Source: Hofstenia miamia
Taxonomy: Eukaryota; Xenacoelomorpha; Acoela
Reading direction: 5' to 3'
DNA length: 64,000 nt
Assembly: GCA_004352715.1 (NCBI GenBank)
Contig: SCFE01000061.1
Coordinates: forward strand, 208,786-272,785
Shown here: positions 46,225 through 57,490 of the stretch, one piece after another
Layout of the letters: each line of letters opens with the position of its first letter
Numbering within the stretch: the stretch's first letter is position 1
Program-made: the position numbers and the translations under genes
The notes under the pieces: generated by a model
Seen by the model: only the letters and a program-made list of their open reading frames with translations
What the model was told of the DNA's origin: nothing
The model's database searches: none

Positions 46225-46228
<4 letters not shown>
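43465..46228. mobile_element. TTAGGGTGGCCCT element, 2764 bp, inserted in an AT microsatellite
   Basis: A perfect 13-bp TIR, TTAGGGTGGCCCT, at both ends (43465 onward and ending 46228), each directly adjoining (AT)n, so TA target duplication is compatible. No recognisable transposase in the interior. Contains a hAT MITE at 43759-44092 and another GC-rich terminal-like sequence at 44788-44840. Confidence 0.7.
43759..44092. mobile_element. hAT-type MITE, 334 bp, nested
   Basis: The left end CAGGCCCGTAGCCACGGGGG is a known style of hAT terminus; the right end finishes CCTCCTG. The 8-bp TGACTCTG occurs directly outside both ends (43751-43758, 44093-44100), a perfect duplication. The terminal inversion is short (CAGG...CCTG). 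Confidence 0.75.

Positions 46229-46262
<34 letters not shown>
46229..46262. repeat. (TA)n microsatellite, right half
   Basis: Alternating TA directly after the 13-bp terminal repeat of the 2764-bp element. Confidence 0.9.
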
Positions 46263-46263
<1 letters not shown>

Positions 46264-47893
46264 CCTAATTTTACTTTTGCTATTTAATTACCCTATTTCT
46301 GAGACAATCAAGAAACAAATGGCATGTGATGAAATGCTTTTATTCCTTTCAAACGATATTTTTTCTATTAATCGAATTTTTAATTAAAATTTAAGGCGGA
46401 CGTGAAATACAATGACATTGGCGTTGCATTATACATTGGAAAATAGCAAAATTGATTTTTAAAAAATAATTCAAAGGAATTATCACTACAATTGCGGCGG
46501 AAAAACAACCGCACTGCATGAAATTAAAGAACCTATAAATTTAAAATATTATGGAAGATTCGTCCTAATACACATTTTTATATCAAGTGGAGGTGCTTCT
46601 GGATCTGATTGAAAGTGCAACCATCGAAGATTTCTAGCAGTAACATCCTTAGTAACTGTCCACATGGAAGGTATTTATGATAATAAATTGCGTAAATATC
46701 ATAAAATATTGAAAACTTGATCTATTTCGGGATTGTCAAATCTCTTAGGCGTTGGAGGGTGTGATGATTTTATCACTACATATAAACGTCTAGGAAGAAA
46801 GGGTAAGTAAAATTAATACGTTTAACAGCATAAACATGATCTGTTAGGAATTTAACAAAAACGGATTCTTTTGGTATTCGTTGTTCATTATATTGTAACA
46901 GGCACGAACCACGAAAATGCTTTAACATCCATCTGAATGGAAAAAAATTGGTAAAATGATTCCAAAGCTTTTGGAATCTCATTAGTTTTAAAATTTAAAG
47001 CTAAACTAATGGAAAATTTTGGCAAAACCTAGTTCCGCACTTTGGTATTCATTTAGACTAACAAAATTCACAAACTCTCAAAATACTTAAAGAAGTGATG
47101 TTATAGTACAAATAAAATTAAGGCCTGCAAAAGGGTACTCATTCAAAAACCCACTTCTTAAACACTTAAGAAAATGTCTAGGTGAAGCGCCACCAAGGGG
47201 GATTTCGAAAATGTCTTTTCATTGTTGTCAAGCAAATTTGGTGAAAATAGAATAGTTTTAAAGAAAAAAAGTATCAAAGAATATTAAAGAATTTATTTAT
47301 TATCGTTAAAATATATTTTATATTTTTCTTGAATTTCATTGATCGAAATTTGGCCGACGTAGGAAATAAAAGATGGACTTCAACCGATGTCCGACCGTTT
47401 CTTCAAATTTTGCTTTATATGTTTTAAACATGCAATTTATCAAAATATGTAAAAATATGTAAAATAGGTAATTCTTCACTGTTAAAGTAACATGATTGTA
47501 AAAATTAGTTTCATAAAATTATCGTCCTTGAAATTATTCTGTAAATTTCCGTTAGTTTCTGTTACTTTGTTTCCTTGTGGTTTCAAAAGTTCTTACTACT
47601 CTTAAAATATACTACGATAAAATAAATTTGATTTAACTCAATGTTTTAACTCTTACAACAGCGGGTAAAAAATTGTACCGGTTTCCGAAAAAAAATATTC
47701 GTTGGACAGCAATATAACAAAATTGGATGATCAATAAACAAAACAATTACATTAATGTCCTCATTTAGTGGATTGGAAATTATATTTAGTTTAGAATTAC
47801 ACTAACATTATTATTGGCAAATAAGGTTTCTCAAAAATAGTACTACTAAAGATTTCTATGAATCTGATTCGAATACTACGTTAAAATGCAGTA
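46263..47893. other. Unassigned AT-rich region
   Basis: A minus-strand stretch near 46560-46670 (PSMWTVTKDVTARNLRWL) looks codon-like but has no recognised family or continuation. Confidence 0.35.
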
Positions 47894-48453
47894 CAGTCAA
47901 GCCTCAATTTAGTATACAAATTTGGGACCAATAAACCAAGGGCCCTATTATGAGTATTACTCTATTTCAAAGAAAAAAATTCAAAATTGTTTCGAATAAT
48001 CTTTATTGAGATGAAATATATTCAACAAAGATGCTGTTTCAAAGTTTTTGAGTGAATTCAACAATGTTGCAAAGATTTATCAATTAGTTTGACTTCAATT
48101 TGATTTCCATCTTAAGAATTGAATTGCAATTTTTCTAGTGTTACGTATGCCTGCTTGTTTGTTATTTGTAGTATTTCATCAATATTGCTTTCACTTTGTC
48201 ATTTCCTTCGACACCATCATAGTATACCTCATCAATTCCTTCAAGGTCACTGTTGATTGAGGTGGCGGCTTGATAATATAGAGTCCTGCTTTTACAATAA
48301 CCATGTTGAAATTGACCAATTAAGTCAGTTGGATTTTCTTTAGTGCGTAATTTTGAATGATTCCGCAAGTCTGCACTGTATGACTTATAAATTGAACTAC
48401 CCTATTTTGAGTATTACGCTATTCTGATGGCATACCGAACTGGGGCTTGGCTG
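47894..48453. mobile_element. Pogo/Tigger-like MITE, 560 bp
   Basis: Left CAGTCAAGCCTCAATTTAGT and right ACTGGGGCTTGGCTG are inverted with few mismatches, and TA flanks both ends (47892-47893, 48454-48455). Near both ends the word CCCTATT.TGAGTATTAC appears in inverted arrangement. A 68-codon minus frame (48162-48368) is unassigned. Confidence 0.8.
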
Positions 48454-48769
48454 TACTACTATCTTTTTAAGGATTTATAGGAGAAAATAACGATAAAAAT
48501 ATCTTGTTGGCTAATAAATTCTTGCCATTAAAAAACTAAAAAGTAATTTCTTGAAGGATGCAGCAAAATATGCGATTCATAAAAAGATTTCTAAAATGAT
48601 AATTCTCTTGCTAATGCACTACATTTAAAGGTTCGTAGTTAATACAGGAAATCTATTTTTCAAATTCATAGTATATCGTTGTTTTCTAAAAGAGTAGCTT
48701 GTGCCAATGTGACTTTTCGCAAATTGGTAAAGAAAAACCCACAGCATTTCCGAATAAATATACTAGAGT

Positions 48770-48817
48770 TCCTTGCCCCCCCCCTCCCAGACTTNCCCCC
48801 CCCCCCCAGACTTATCC
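48770..48817. repeat. Poly-C tract with one N
   Basis: Two C runs separated by CCAGACTT words and an ambiguous base at 48795. Likely sequencing/assembly weakness. Confidence 0.8.
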
Positions 48818-49318
48818 ATGATGGATCTGAAAGGGATCTAGGTTTTTAAATGCGATGCATTGATCTCGGGGATGAATTTAAAAAAATAATCTTATGAAAC
48901 ATAACTACAACTTGAAACTATCCTAGCTGTACATTTGAATGTGTGAATACCAGATCGCGATCTGCGCTCTCCGAGTGTTTCTCTATTTGAATTTATTTCA
49001 AAAAACCATTTTTTGTTATAGTCGTAAAAGAGTTAAAATGTTTAAAACTGAACATATTTTTTAATTTCTAACTGATTATAGCTGCATTTATTTCATTCAC
49101 AAATGAAATCAATATAAAATATCTCAAATTTCAAAGTAATCGTTTATTATTTATGTGGCATTAGATATCATAATAGCTTTAAATTAAAAGCACTGAGAAT
49201 TCTATTCAATTGTCCAATCGAGACTTTATTCTTACGAGGAAAATAAATATTTCGGACAGTCGCCCATAAAATGCTTATTACCATCATTTATTGAAAGTCA
49301 ATTATTTATATCTAACTA

Positions 49319-50193
49319 CAGCATTTGCCAAGAAAAATATCCCAATAGAGCACAAAGTGATCCATGTAGTGTTTAGGAGATTCCAATAAAGCACAAAAAA
49401 GATCCCAATCGTGCAAATAAATATCCAACATGTATCATTATAAAAAACACTATATACATTGAACAGATAATCAAATTGGCAATTTTTGAGGAGGACTTCG
49501 GTAAATAAGGTGTGCAGAATTTTGTGCAAATGAAACATGCACAACGAAAAATGTGTTTTCCAGCAGCTGGTGCACCTAAGAACAAGCGGTATGAAAGTAT
49601 ATGTAAAGTATGAATACATGTACAGTAGTTATCTATGGTTTATTAGTCTCAGGTTCAAAAAAAATTGCACTCATTATCAATCTTAATTTATAAAGTGTCT
49701 TTGATTTGTATTTGTTACAAAAACAGTGAGATTTGAAGAAAAATATAATGAAAGTGTTACAGTTTTGTTGCCTGCCAAATATTTAAACTATTGTACTCAA
49801 CGTATCGCCTTCAAAATTAAAATATAGACAATTCAGATGAAGGGCTCCAACTTTTGCCGATAAACTTGTGTTAAAAAATTTAAAATTTAAAACTGTTTAT
49901 AACAACAATGTATTCACTTTTGTATAATACGTTTAAAAACGATAGAACAATAATTCTCATCTTAGTATATATATATATATATNATAATTTTGGGCAGGAC
50001 TTTAATATAATTTAAATAAAATCTGCGAGGTCACTTTACGAACGCAACACAATCAGTCGTGCACAATAGTGCCTTATACATTGCAACGGATATAAAATTA
50101 GGAGGCCTGACTGCTGATGTGGATCAACGTAGCTTTGATATAGTTCTGCTTCAAGAATAAAGTCATTTCTCAGTGCAACAATCTTAAATATTT

Positions 50194-50232
<39 letters not shown>

Positions 50233-50430
50233 TGGTCAAGTTCAGTTCAAATAATTTTATCGTATATTTGTTTGTATTAATTGGATGATTAATTGCATTA
50301 CTCGGATTTTTTCATTCCCAATTCTGATTTTTAAAAGCCTTAATTGGATCTTTCAATCTCAATATAGATTTCCTAATGCCATAATCGGATCTCTTTGTGC
50401 TCTATTGGGATATTTTTTTGGCAAATACTG
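49319..50430. mobile_element. TA-target MITE with 47-bp terminal repeats, 1112 bp
   Basis: The left end CAGCATTTGCCAAGAAAAAT continuing ATCCCAATAGAGCACAAA is mirrored by a right end that reads, inverted, CAGTATTTGCCAAAAAAATA then TCCCAATAGAGCACAAA. About 47 bp match with few differences. TA at 49317-49318 and 50431-50432. GATCCCAAT/ATTGGGAT-type words recur inside both ends. No transposase. Internal (AT)n at 49966-49985 and 50198-50226. Confidence 0.92.
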
Positions 50431-50432
50431 TA

Positions 50433-52587
50433 GTAATTTACCAAACATAAATTCTACATAACACTATACAATTGATTGTATAATTATAATTTTTCAAATA
50501 ATGGCATTATGTTCCAACCAAGTTATTGCCTTGATCGCATTAGCCTCGTGTGTGAAAAAGTGTTTACATCCCGGTGTCTTTTCAAAAGTACAAACCATTA
50601 ATGCAAATTTTCAAAGAAATTTTTTCCAAACCTATTAGGAAATTATGCAATTGGGAAATTGTGAGCCATCTATTGGTCAGAGGTTAGCTTTATTAGTTTC
50701 TGAGATAGGAGCAATTAAAAAATTTCTAAATATCTAAAAAAATTCCTGAGCAGTTTAAGGTTAAACTGCTACAATACACTCAATATGGTTTTCAATGAGA
50801 CATGTTGCTTATCATTTTGCCTCGATAATGTATCATGACTTGAATTTATTAAAATTAGTGTTAGAAAACCGCATTAGCATACATACGAAATGTGGTTAAA
50901 ACTCAATGCACATGGACACAGTGAAACAAATCAACCAAAAAGATAAGATGAAACATAGTCAGTTTAATACTACGGTGTATTAAACAAACGTCAAAATTTG
51001 TTATGAAAGTACTAATGGAAAACATTCATTATGAAACCATGTTTTTGCCCTAATCCTTTCAGATTTGTTTAGGTTAGCAATGAATCAATTCGATGGTTTC
51101 CTTGTATAACTAAAAGACATTGAAATGGAAGAAAATTCGATTGATCAAACCCAAGCATTGCAAAGAAAATGTGAAAAGCTTGGACATTGTCAAATTCAGA
51201 GACATTCGGTACTTTTGAAAAATAGAAACATGGCTAAAAAGCTCTTAAGGAAATCTGTCGCTAGACACACTTGTCACGCGAAAATAAAGATCCGGTCATC
51301 ACGAAAGTCTTGCTGTGTGAATGGGGCGTTAATGACCATTTTTCTATATTATCAGGATAAAGATCCGTTCACAAACCAATCTCAAATGGGATGATTTCTG
51401 TCAATGCTTGTATATCATGCAATTTTAGAAGAAGTTTGTATATTGACAAGAATGTTTCACCATTAATTTGTCTTTTATAGAAATTAAAATGATTTAAAGA
51501 AAAGGGAATAATACAATTTTATCTTCGCAATGCTCTTGGACGTAGTTAATGCTTTTGATAGAATTGATGATCTATTAATACTAAACGCAATAAATGGAAA
51601 AACAGTCCACCCACTTAAAAGAAATGTTCTATTATACAAATCAGCCTTCTCGAAACCTACTCGCAACTTATAAATACGGCGCCAAAAACTCAATAGTGTC
51701 AATTCAATAAAGGTTAAAATTAAATCAAAACTAAGTTTTTGAAAAATATATGTAGTCAAAATTGAATAGCATTTCCGTAATATTTAGCAGAATTACATTT
51801 CCATACAAATTTTTTTGATTTCAAAGTGTGCAAGCTATATTGGAATTAAATCCGAAAGTTCAAGACATACAATTTTCACTTTGTTGATTGCAAAGATGAC
51901 AACGCAATTTGGACTAGATATAGCAGGGGGATGAATTGGAGACCAAAGACATGGTGCATATCGTAAGTAACCTTTGCGCATAGCTACATATTCGGTCAAA
52001 CGCAGTTTTTAGCTGTGTAAAATTAAAAATAGAAGCAACATTAGTAATTGCTTTGAGCTGATTCAACCTCAAACTATTCCAATTAACTTAAAGTATGATA
52101 TTTTTAGAAAAAAACTTGCATGTAAAAACTAAACGCTTTCTCGTTTTGAACAAGATCAATAAGTGACACGCTATCACCATGCATGGCAGAATTAGACATT
52201 AAAAAATTCAATAGATTAACTTCCACAGTGATAGACGTCAGTTGAATGTATTATTGCCTGGCGTGCTGAAATGTGACAAACAATCGAACCGCGATTGTAT
52301 ACCACATGTACTATCACAACGACATAAAATATGCCGATTGGCAGCGAATCCAGGGGCGGATACAGCAACTTTAGTTAGCCGAGTGCACGTTCTATATGTT
52401 TTTATATATGTGTACTACCCTTTGAGAAATCAAATATTTATACGCATTACAGACGCACTGTGAAAACAAACATACATTTTTTGACATCTTGTTGATGCTA
52501 CGTTATACAGAGCACGAAGAAACTATTTAAAATTTACTAAATATTCTCAATGTATTTTGGAATTTGAGGTTTAGTGCATGCGTGTGC
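50433..52587. other. Unassigned region with a possible RT scrap
   Basis: The plus frame at 51529-51580 reads MLLDVVNAFDRIDDLLIL, reminiscent of RT motif A (F-x-D-v-x-n-A-F-D), but neighbouring RT motifs were not found. The 89-codon frame at 51125-51394 has no recognised motif. Confidence 0.35.
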
Positions 52588-53290
52588 CAGAGGTGTCGAT
52601 TATGGTACTGGACCATACAATTATGTACCATATTGATACCATAATGGTGCGGTGGACACAAATTTTATCGTCACTTTGGACGGCAAACTTAAAAATATGA
52701 TTAAAATGAAAATCATAAATTAAATGTTACACATACATCAGAAATTACATTGAGTTTCTAAAAAATTCAGATTTAACGTCATGTATCCCATATTATAACA
52801 ATTGAATAGATTTTACAAATTGCTTTGAACAAAAAAAACATTTTGATAGAATATTTATTTATTATTGTTGCAAAACATTAGTAAGCAACTTTAGTAGGTC
52901 GCAAAAAATATTAACAATTAAATTGTTTCCATTTTTAGTTGTATTGGAAAATAAACAAAAATAATTGGTTAAATTCAAAATTGTTCTGAATGTTTCAAAT
53001 CGTTTTGCAACCTAGGGAATTGTTGTGATATCTGTATAATTTCATATTACATAAAAATGGATGTCCTTAAAACTCAGCATGCTATTTGTTTTTATTTTGC
53101 TCGAAACTAGAAATCACAATTATTAAATTGCTATTACCACTTATGTATCCTAATTGCATTTACCCACCATTCGCCATATTTTATATAATGGCCATTATGG
53201 CCATAATGTATGCAAGAAATTTATGGCTCTTACGAATAGAGAAAAGTTTTCTCCTAGCCATATATGGCCGTACCATAAACTGCACTCTTG
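52588..53290. mobile_element. hAT-type MITE, 703 bp
   Basis: Left CAGAGGTGTCGATTATGGTAC and the inverse of the right end (CAAGAGTGCAGTTTATGGTA) align well. Flanks GCGTGTGC (52580-52587) and GCTTGCGC (53291-53298) match at 6 of 8. ATGGCCATTATGGCCAT-like palindromes inside the right end. Confidence 0.75.
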
Positions 53291-53298
53291 GCTTGCGC

Positions 53299-54242
53299 CC
53301 GCCACGCCCCCTCTANTTGAATCACAATAATTTCTATACTGATATGTACACAACGCCTTGGGCCAAAGAAAGTTTTCTCAAAATCTAGACAAAAAAATAA
53401 AATATCGTTTTGTATCAATGATTTTAAAAATGCTAAATTAACAATTTTCATATCTAAATTCGAATTTGTTATGACTTAAGTAGATTTGTTCAGTAATAAA
53501 TTTCTTAAAATTAACAAGTGAAGAAAGAAGAAAACATCTATATTTAGAGTTGAATTATACAATATAACTCTAAATAGCGTCAATAGATTTTTTAGGTTGT
53601 AAGAAAAATAAATTCATATCCAAAGGAATTTATTATAAAACGGAAAGTTGCAATAAAAATTTAATCTAGATGATAAACTCCTTTGGCTTCATCAAAATCC
53701 AACATAAGTGGTTGTGGTAGCTCTTGGCTCATTACATAATAAAGACAGCATATGTTGCCGGAAGAAATTGGATGATCTGCTCGCCAATAAAATGACTTTT
53801 GGCTTCTCATCAACATTTACATCGTTGCAAAAATGTTGAAAAACAAACCGTTTTGTGGGTTACGTGATCTTAATATTCCTAAAAAATCGATACGTTTACA
53901 TGACAGTCGGTGACAGAATACATAAAACAATCTGGAACTAAGTAGGATCTAACGGCATGCCGATACCGCGGTATTTTGCCTAACAAATTGATCGGCATTT
54001 TCCTTAAGAGTGTGTGAATAGTGTGCAGGCCCGCGGGTCAAAGTTCGCAGCATGAAAAGTTTGAAATATTTCTGGCCGAGGTCTAGGATGTCGACCGTTT
54101 GAAAACTATTTAAGTTACTTAAGAAGAAATATCTATTGATAATACAGTTACAGTTATATGACTGATTAGTTAGAAAATTTTGTCAAATATCTTCACAAAA
54201 ACAAGATTTTTTCTTAAAAATCAGATTTAGAAATGTGCAAAT
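53299..54242. other. No gene; hAT-terminus-like scraps
   Basis: Contains GCCGATACCGCGGTAT near 53960 and CAGGCCCGCGGGTC near 54025, both in the style of hAT ends, unpaired. Confidence 0.35.
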
Positions 54243-56308
54243 TAGAGATGAGCGCGGTGCGATAGTTGCGGTATACCGAGGTAATAAATATGCGGTGGTA
54301 CCCTCGATCATAGAAAGTAAATTGTGAGTTTGGGAAAAAATAATTAAAAATACCAATATTAACTTTAAAAAAAACAATTATTAAATATTAATAGAAGTTG
54401 AAATTTAGATGAAGAGAATGTCTAGTAGTAAAACTTTTAAGTAACCTCATAAGTAAAGATTTTGCGGTAACCACGGTGACTTTTGAGTAACTTCGATCAG
54501 GGTTGCCGTTGATGTGGAAATTTCGCATCAAATCAAATCAAATAAACAGACTTTTGTTAATTGATATTAATTCAAATCAACAGTAATTTTTTGTTGATAA
54601 CAGTATTACATTTTTGGATACAATGTTTTCTTACTTATCTCAACGAAATTCACTAACTTGCGAGCTCATGTGCTTAAGCAAGGCACACACTTAATTAATA
54701 ATTACTAATGCAATCTTGATTGCACTGCAGCAGATTTATATTTTGATAAATATTTATTCTAAATTTTTGCATGGTTACAAATCCAGTAGGTTCATTACTA
54801 TAGATGAGAATTTTATAAAATATCTCAACCATAAATAGTCAGTCAGTTCTTAAATTACAAATCTGCTTGAAAGTGTTGCGCAATACAATTAATATGAAAT
54901 TGTTTTACATATGGTAGCTATACAAAATGCCAATAATTATATGTATATATAATATTGGTAAGTTATAAACTGTAATAGTTAGTGGGCGAGGAGAAAATAT
55001 ATTTGTAGTTAAAAAAAATTTCCGAATTCAAGCACTCATTTGTTGGTCTTCTTATATAAAAATAATGTTTGGGTTTAGCTGAAAAATATTCCAATGGTCT
55101 TTAGAAGAACTATTAATTTAGCGGTTCTGATGCATTAGAATTGGTGGCGCCAAGCTTTGGCTACAAACAAAAAGCCTCTTTGGCATTAATAATATAACAA
55201 GCTCTCAATTTTAATGAAAAAATTCCATCCTCTAATTTAAACTATTAAATAATAAAAGCATGTTAAACTTATCAAGTTTAATTATATTGAGAAAGAGTGA
55301 TTGTCACGTGTCTATTTTACCCATCTAAGCAAAGACAAACATTTTCAAACTTATTTAATGCTTAATGATGCCCAATTATTTGAAAGTGCATAATTAGAAC
55401 TGCTTAGGTTTACTATTGTAGCTGTACAAATATCAATTACTGCCTTAAAAACTGTGTTAAGAGTTTGAACTTCAAACGTAATATACACGAGATCAATTAA
55501 ATTCATTTTTAAACCTCAAACCTCCCTAATTTTCAAAGGGCTTTATGCTACTGACTACGACATCCTATTTCTACAGTTTTTATTCGTTAGTAAATCTATG
55601 ATCCGTTGCAGAAAAATTATTCTAATTTGTTGTGTTTTCATGAATTGAGAACCTTGTTCTCATAAATTCTTTGAAAACATGTCTGGGAAATATTAAAAAA
55701 TAAGATCTAACCCTAATTAAATCAGGCGTTTTCTTAAATTTTTAAGCACTTATACATCACGAACTAATAAAGATTAATACTATCTGAAAACAACAATAGA
55801 GCAATGTATCCTCTTTCAACTAGATATTTAAATCGCCCTCGTTTCTGTACACATTGCGCATGACGAGTGTGAATAAAATTGGCACTCTACATAAAGAAAA
55901 CAAAATATTTGTAATTAGTTTCTGCTCTCATGTATGTTTATCTGAACTTTATGTGTGTGGGAATAATTTAAAATTTATTTTACAAGTTGGATTCTGAATT
56001 TTATTAAGAATGTATCGCGTTTATTCTATTTTACTGTGTAAATCATCATGAAAAATAATGTTTGTGATCTAATTTAACACAGTATGTACATTGAATTTCA
56101 AGACTTAAATTTTCGAGATTTTTAAACATCAACATCAAATCAAATCAATTGATTTGCTATCAACATGTTATCAATTCAAATCAATATCGACGGCAATCCT
56201 GACTGCGATATGCCATGGTGAATTTAGTGTTTCTCCGTCAGTAGGCAGTGGCAAAGCGATGTTGCGGTGCGACTAATTCTACAAAAATGTCTTCCGCGCA
56301 CATCTCTA
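54243..56308. mobile_element. hAT-type element interrupted by another hAT
   Basis: TIR TAGAGATGAGCGCGG on the left, and CCGCGCACATCTCTA on the right. Flanks GTGCAAAT (54235-54242) and GTGTCAAT (56309-56316) match at 6 of 8. GCGGT words repeat inside both ends. Without the insertion at 54498-56201 it would be only about 360 bp. Confidence 0.8.
54498..56201. mobile_element. Nested hAT-type element, 1704 bp
   Basis: Left CAGGGTTGCCGTTGAT and right ATCGACGGCAATCCTG are inverted repeats. 8-bp flanks ACTTCGAT (54490-54497) and ACTGCGAT (56202-56209) match at 7 of 8. TCAAATCAA words are iterated inside both ends. No transposase recognised. Confidence 0.88.
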
Positions 56309-56316
56309 GTGTCAAT

Positions 56317-56890
56317 TCGTTTTAAGGTGATTTAGTACTTTGTAACGGAATAATCATGATTATCATATTTAAATCATAATTTCTGCTCAAGGCCGAAATA
56401 AACTAGAAGATAATAGAAATTCCTTAAAAATATATAACTTGAAGTTGTTAGATATGCAAAAGTGATTCTGTCGTACGAATTTTAAAAAAAATTGCAAAAC
56501 ACTCCTCGTAAGCCATCTTATGATGTAATAGATAACGTTGGAATGTGCGAGTCGAAAATGCCGTCAAAGGTGCAAAAAACTGCAAAGACAAATTTAACAA
56601 AAATTTAAAATTTTAAAATCAAGCGCAATTTTGAAAGAATACTTTTTAAGTCGTGACAAGTCTCTTGTTTAAACGTACCTTTTTTATACAATAGTTATTT
56701 TCAAGGTGTCCAAATATTCACGAATAAATTATTTTGAAATTTCCTTTAGCAGGTATATTATATTTCTTTACAAATTAAAAATTTCACAAAAAAACCTTTT
56801 CGCAATTCCATTTTATATTAATAAGATCTACAAATCAAAATAATGAAGTGAGTTTTATTTGAAACCATTTGCTCATTGATTATTGATTAC
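56317..56890. other. No recognisable content
   Basis: AT-rich, no gene or element found. Confidence 0.4.
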
Positions 56891-57490
56891 TAAGGTTGCC
56901 ACTGATGCCGCCAATGGTCCACTGATGGCATCAGTGGTCACAAGTACCGCATGCTTCCCATCATTTGTCCACGGATGCTGGCAAATATTATATTGTGAAT
57001 TGTAATTCGTAACTGGGTATAATTTGGTTGAGTTAAGGGCACAGTTGGAAGTGTATAGTATATAGTCCCTAAGATGGAACACCTTGCTGCAAACCATTTA
57101 ATTCATTATACAGTGGTCATAAAAACAAGAGCTGCAATACTAGATTGCGTTATCAACTAATAAAGATTAAGTAAATATATTTATTATGAAAATTTCATTT
57201 GATCTGGTATAATTGTAAATCACTATAATTAATATTTATTCGCTAGATGGAAGATCTATCCAGTATTGCCATTAATGGGCCATTGTCGCACCATTAATGG
57301 ATTTGAGAAAATAATAATTTTTGAAAATTGAAATCAAACTTTAAGGCAATGCATATATTATATACAATAACATAATATTTTCTCTGCAAAATTGTGGAAT
57401 TTTATGATTTTTAAAAGTGTTTGTTTGTTGGTTATGGTTGGCAAATGAATTGCCATTATTGGCCATTGATGCCATTAATGGACCATTGGT
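56891..57490. repeat. MITE-like region of CCATTAATGG/CCAATGGTCC palindromes
   Basis: CCAATGGTCCACTGATGGCA at about 56910 is inverted at about 57450-57480 (TGCCATTAATGGACCATTGG). Further CCATTAATGG copies at about 57268 and 57290. Ends and target duplication unresolved. Confidence 0.5.

Noticed and set aside
46560-46990. Codon-like minus-strand sequence
   Set aside because: Short frames in different phases without family motif or splice logic.
49302-49619. 105-codon minus frame rich in Phe/Cys
   Set aside because: Lies across the terminal repeat of the 1112-bp MITE; repeat-derived and low complexity.
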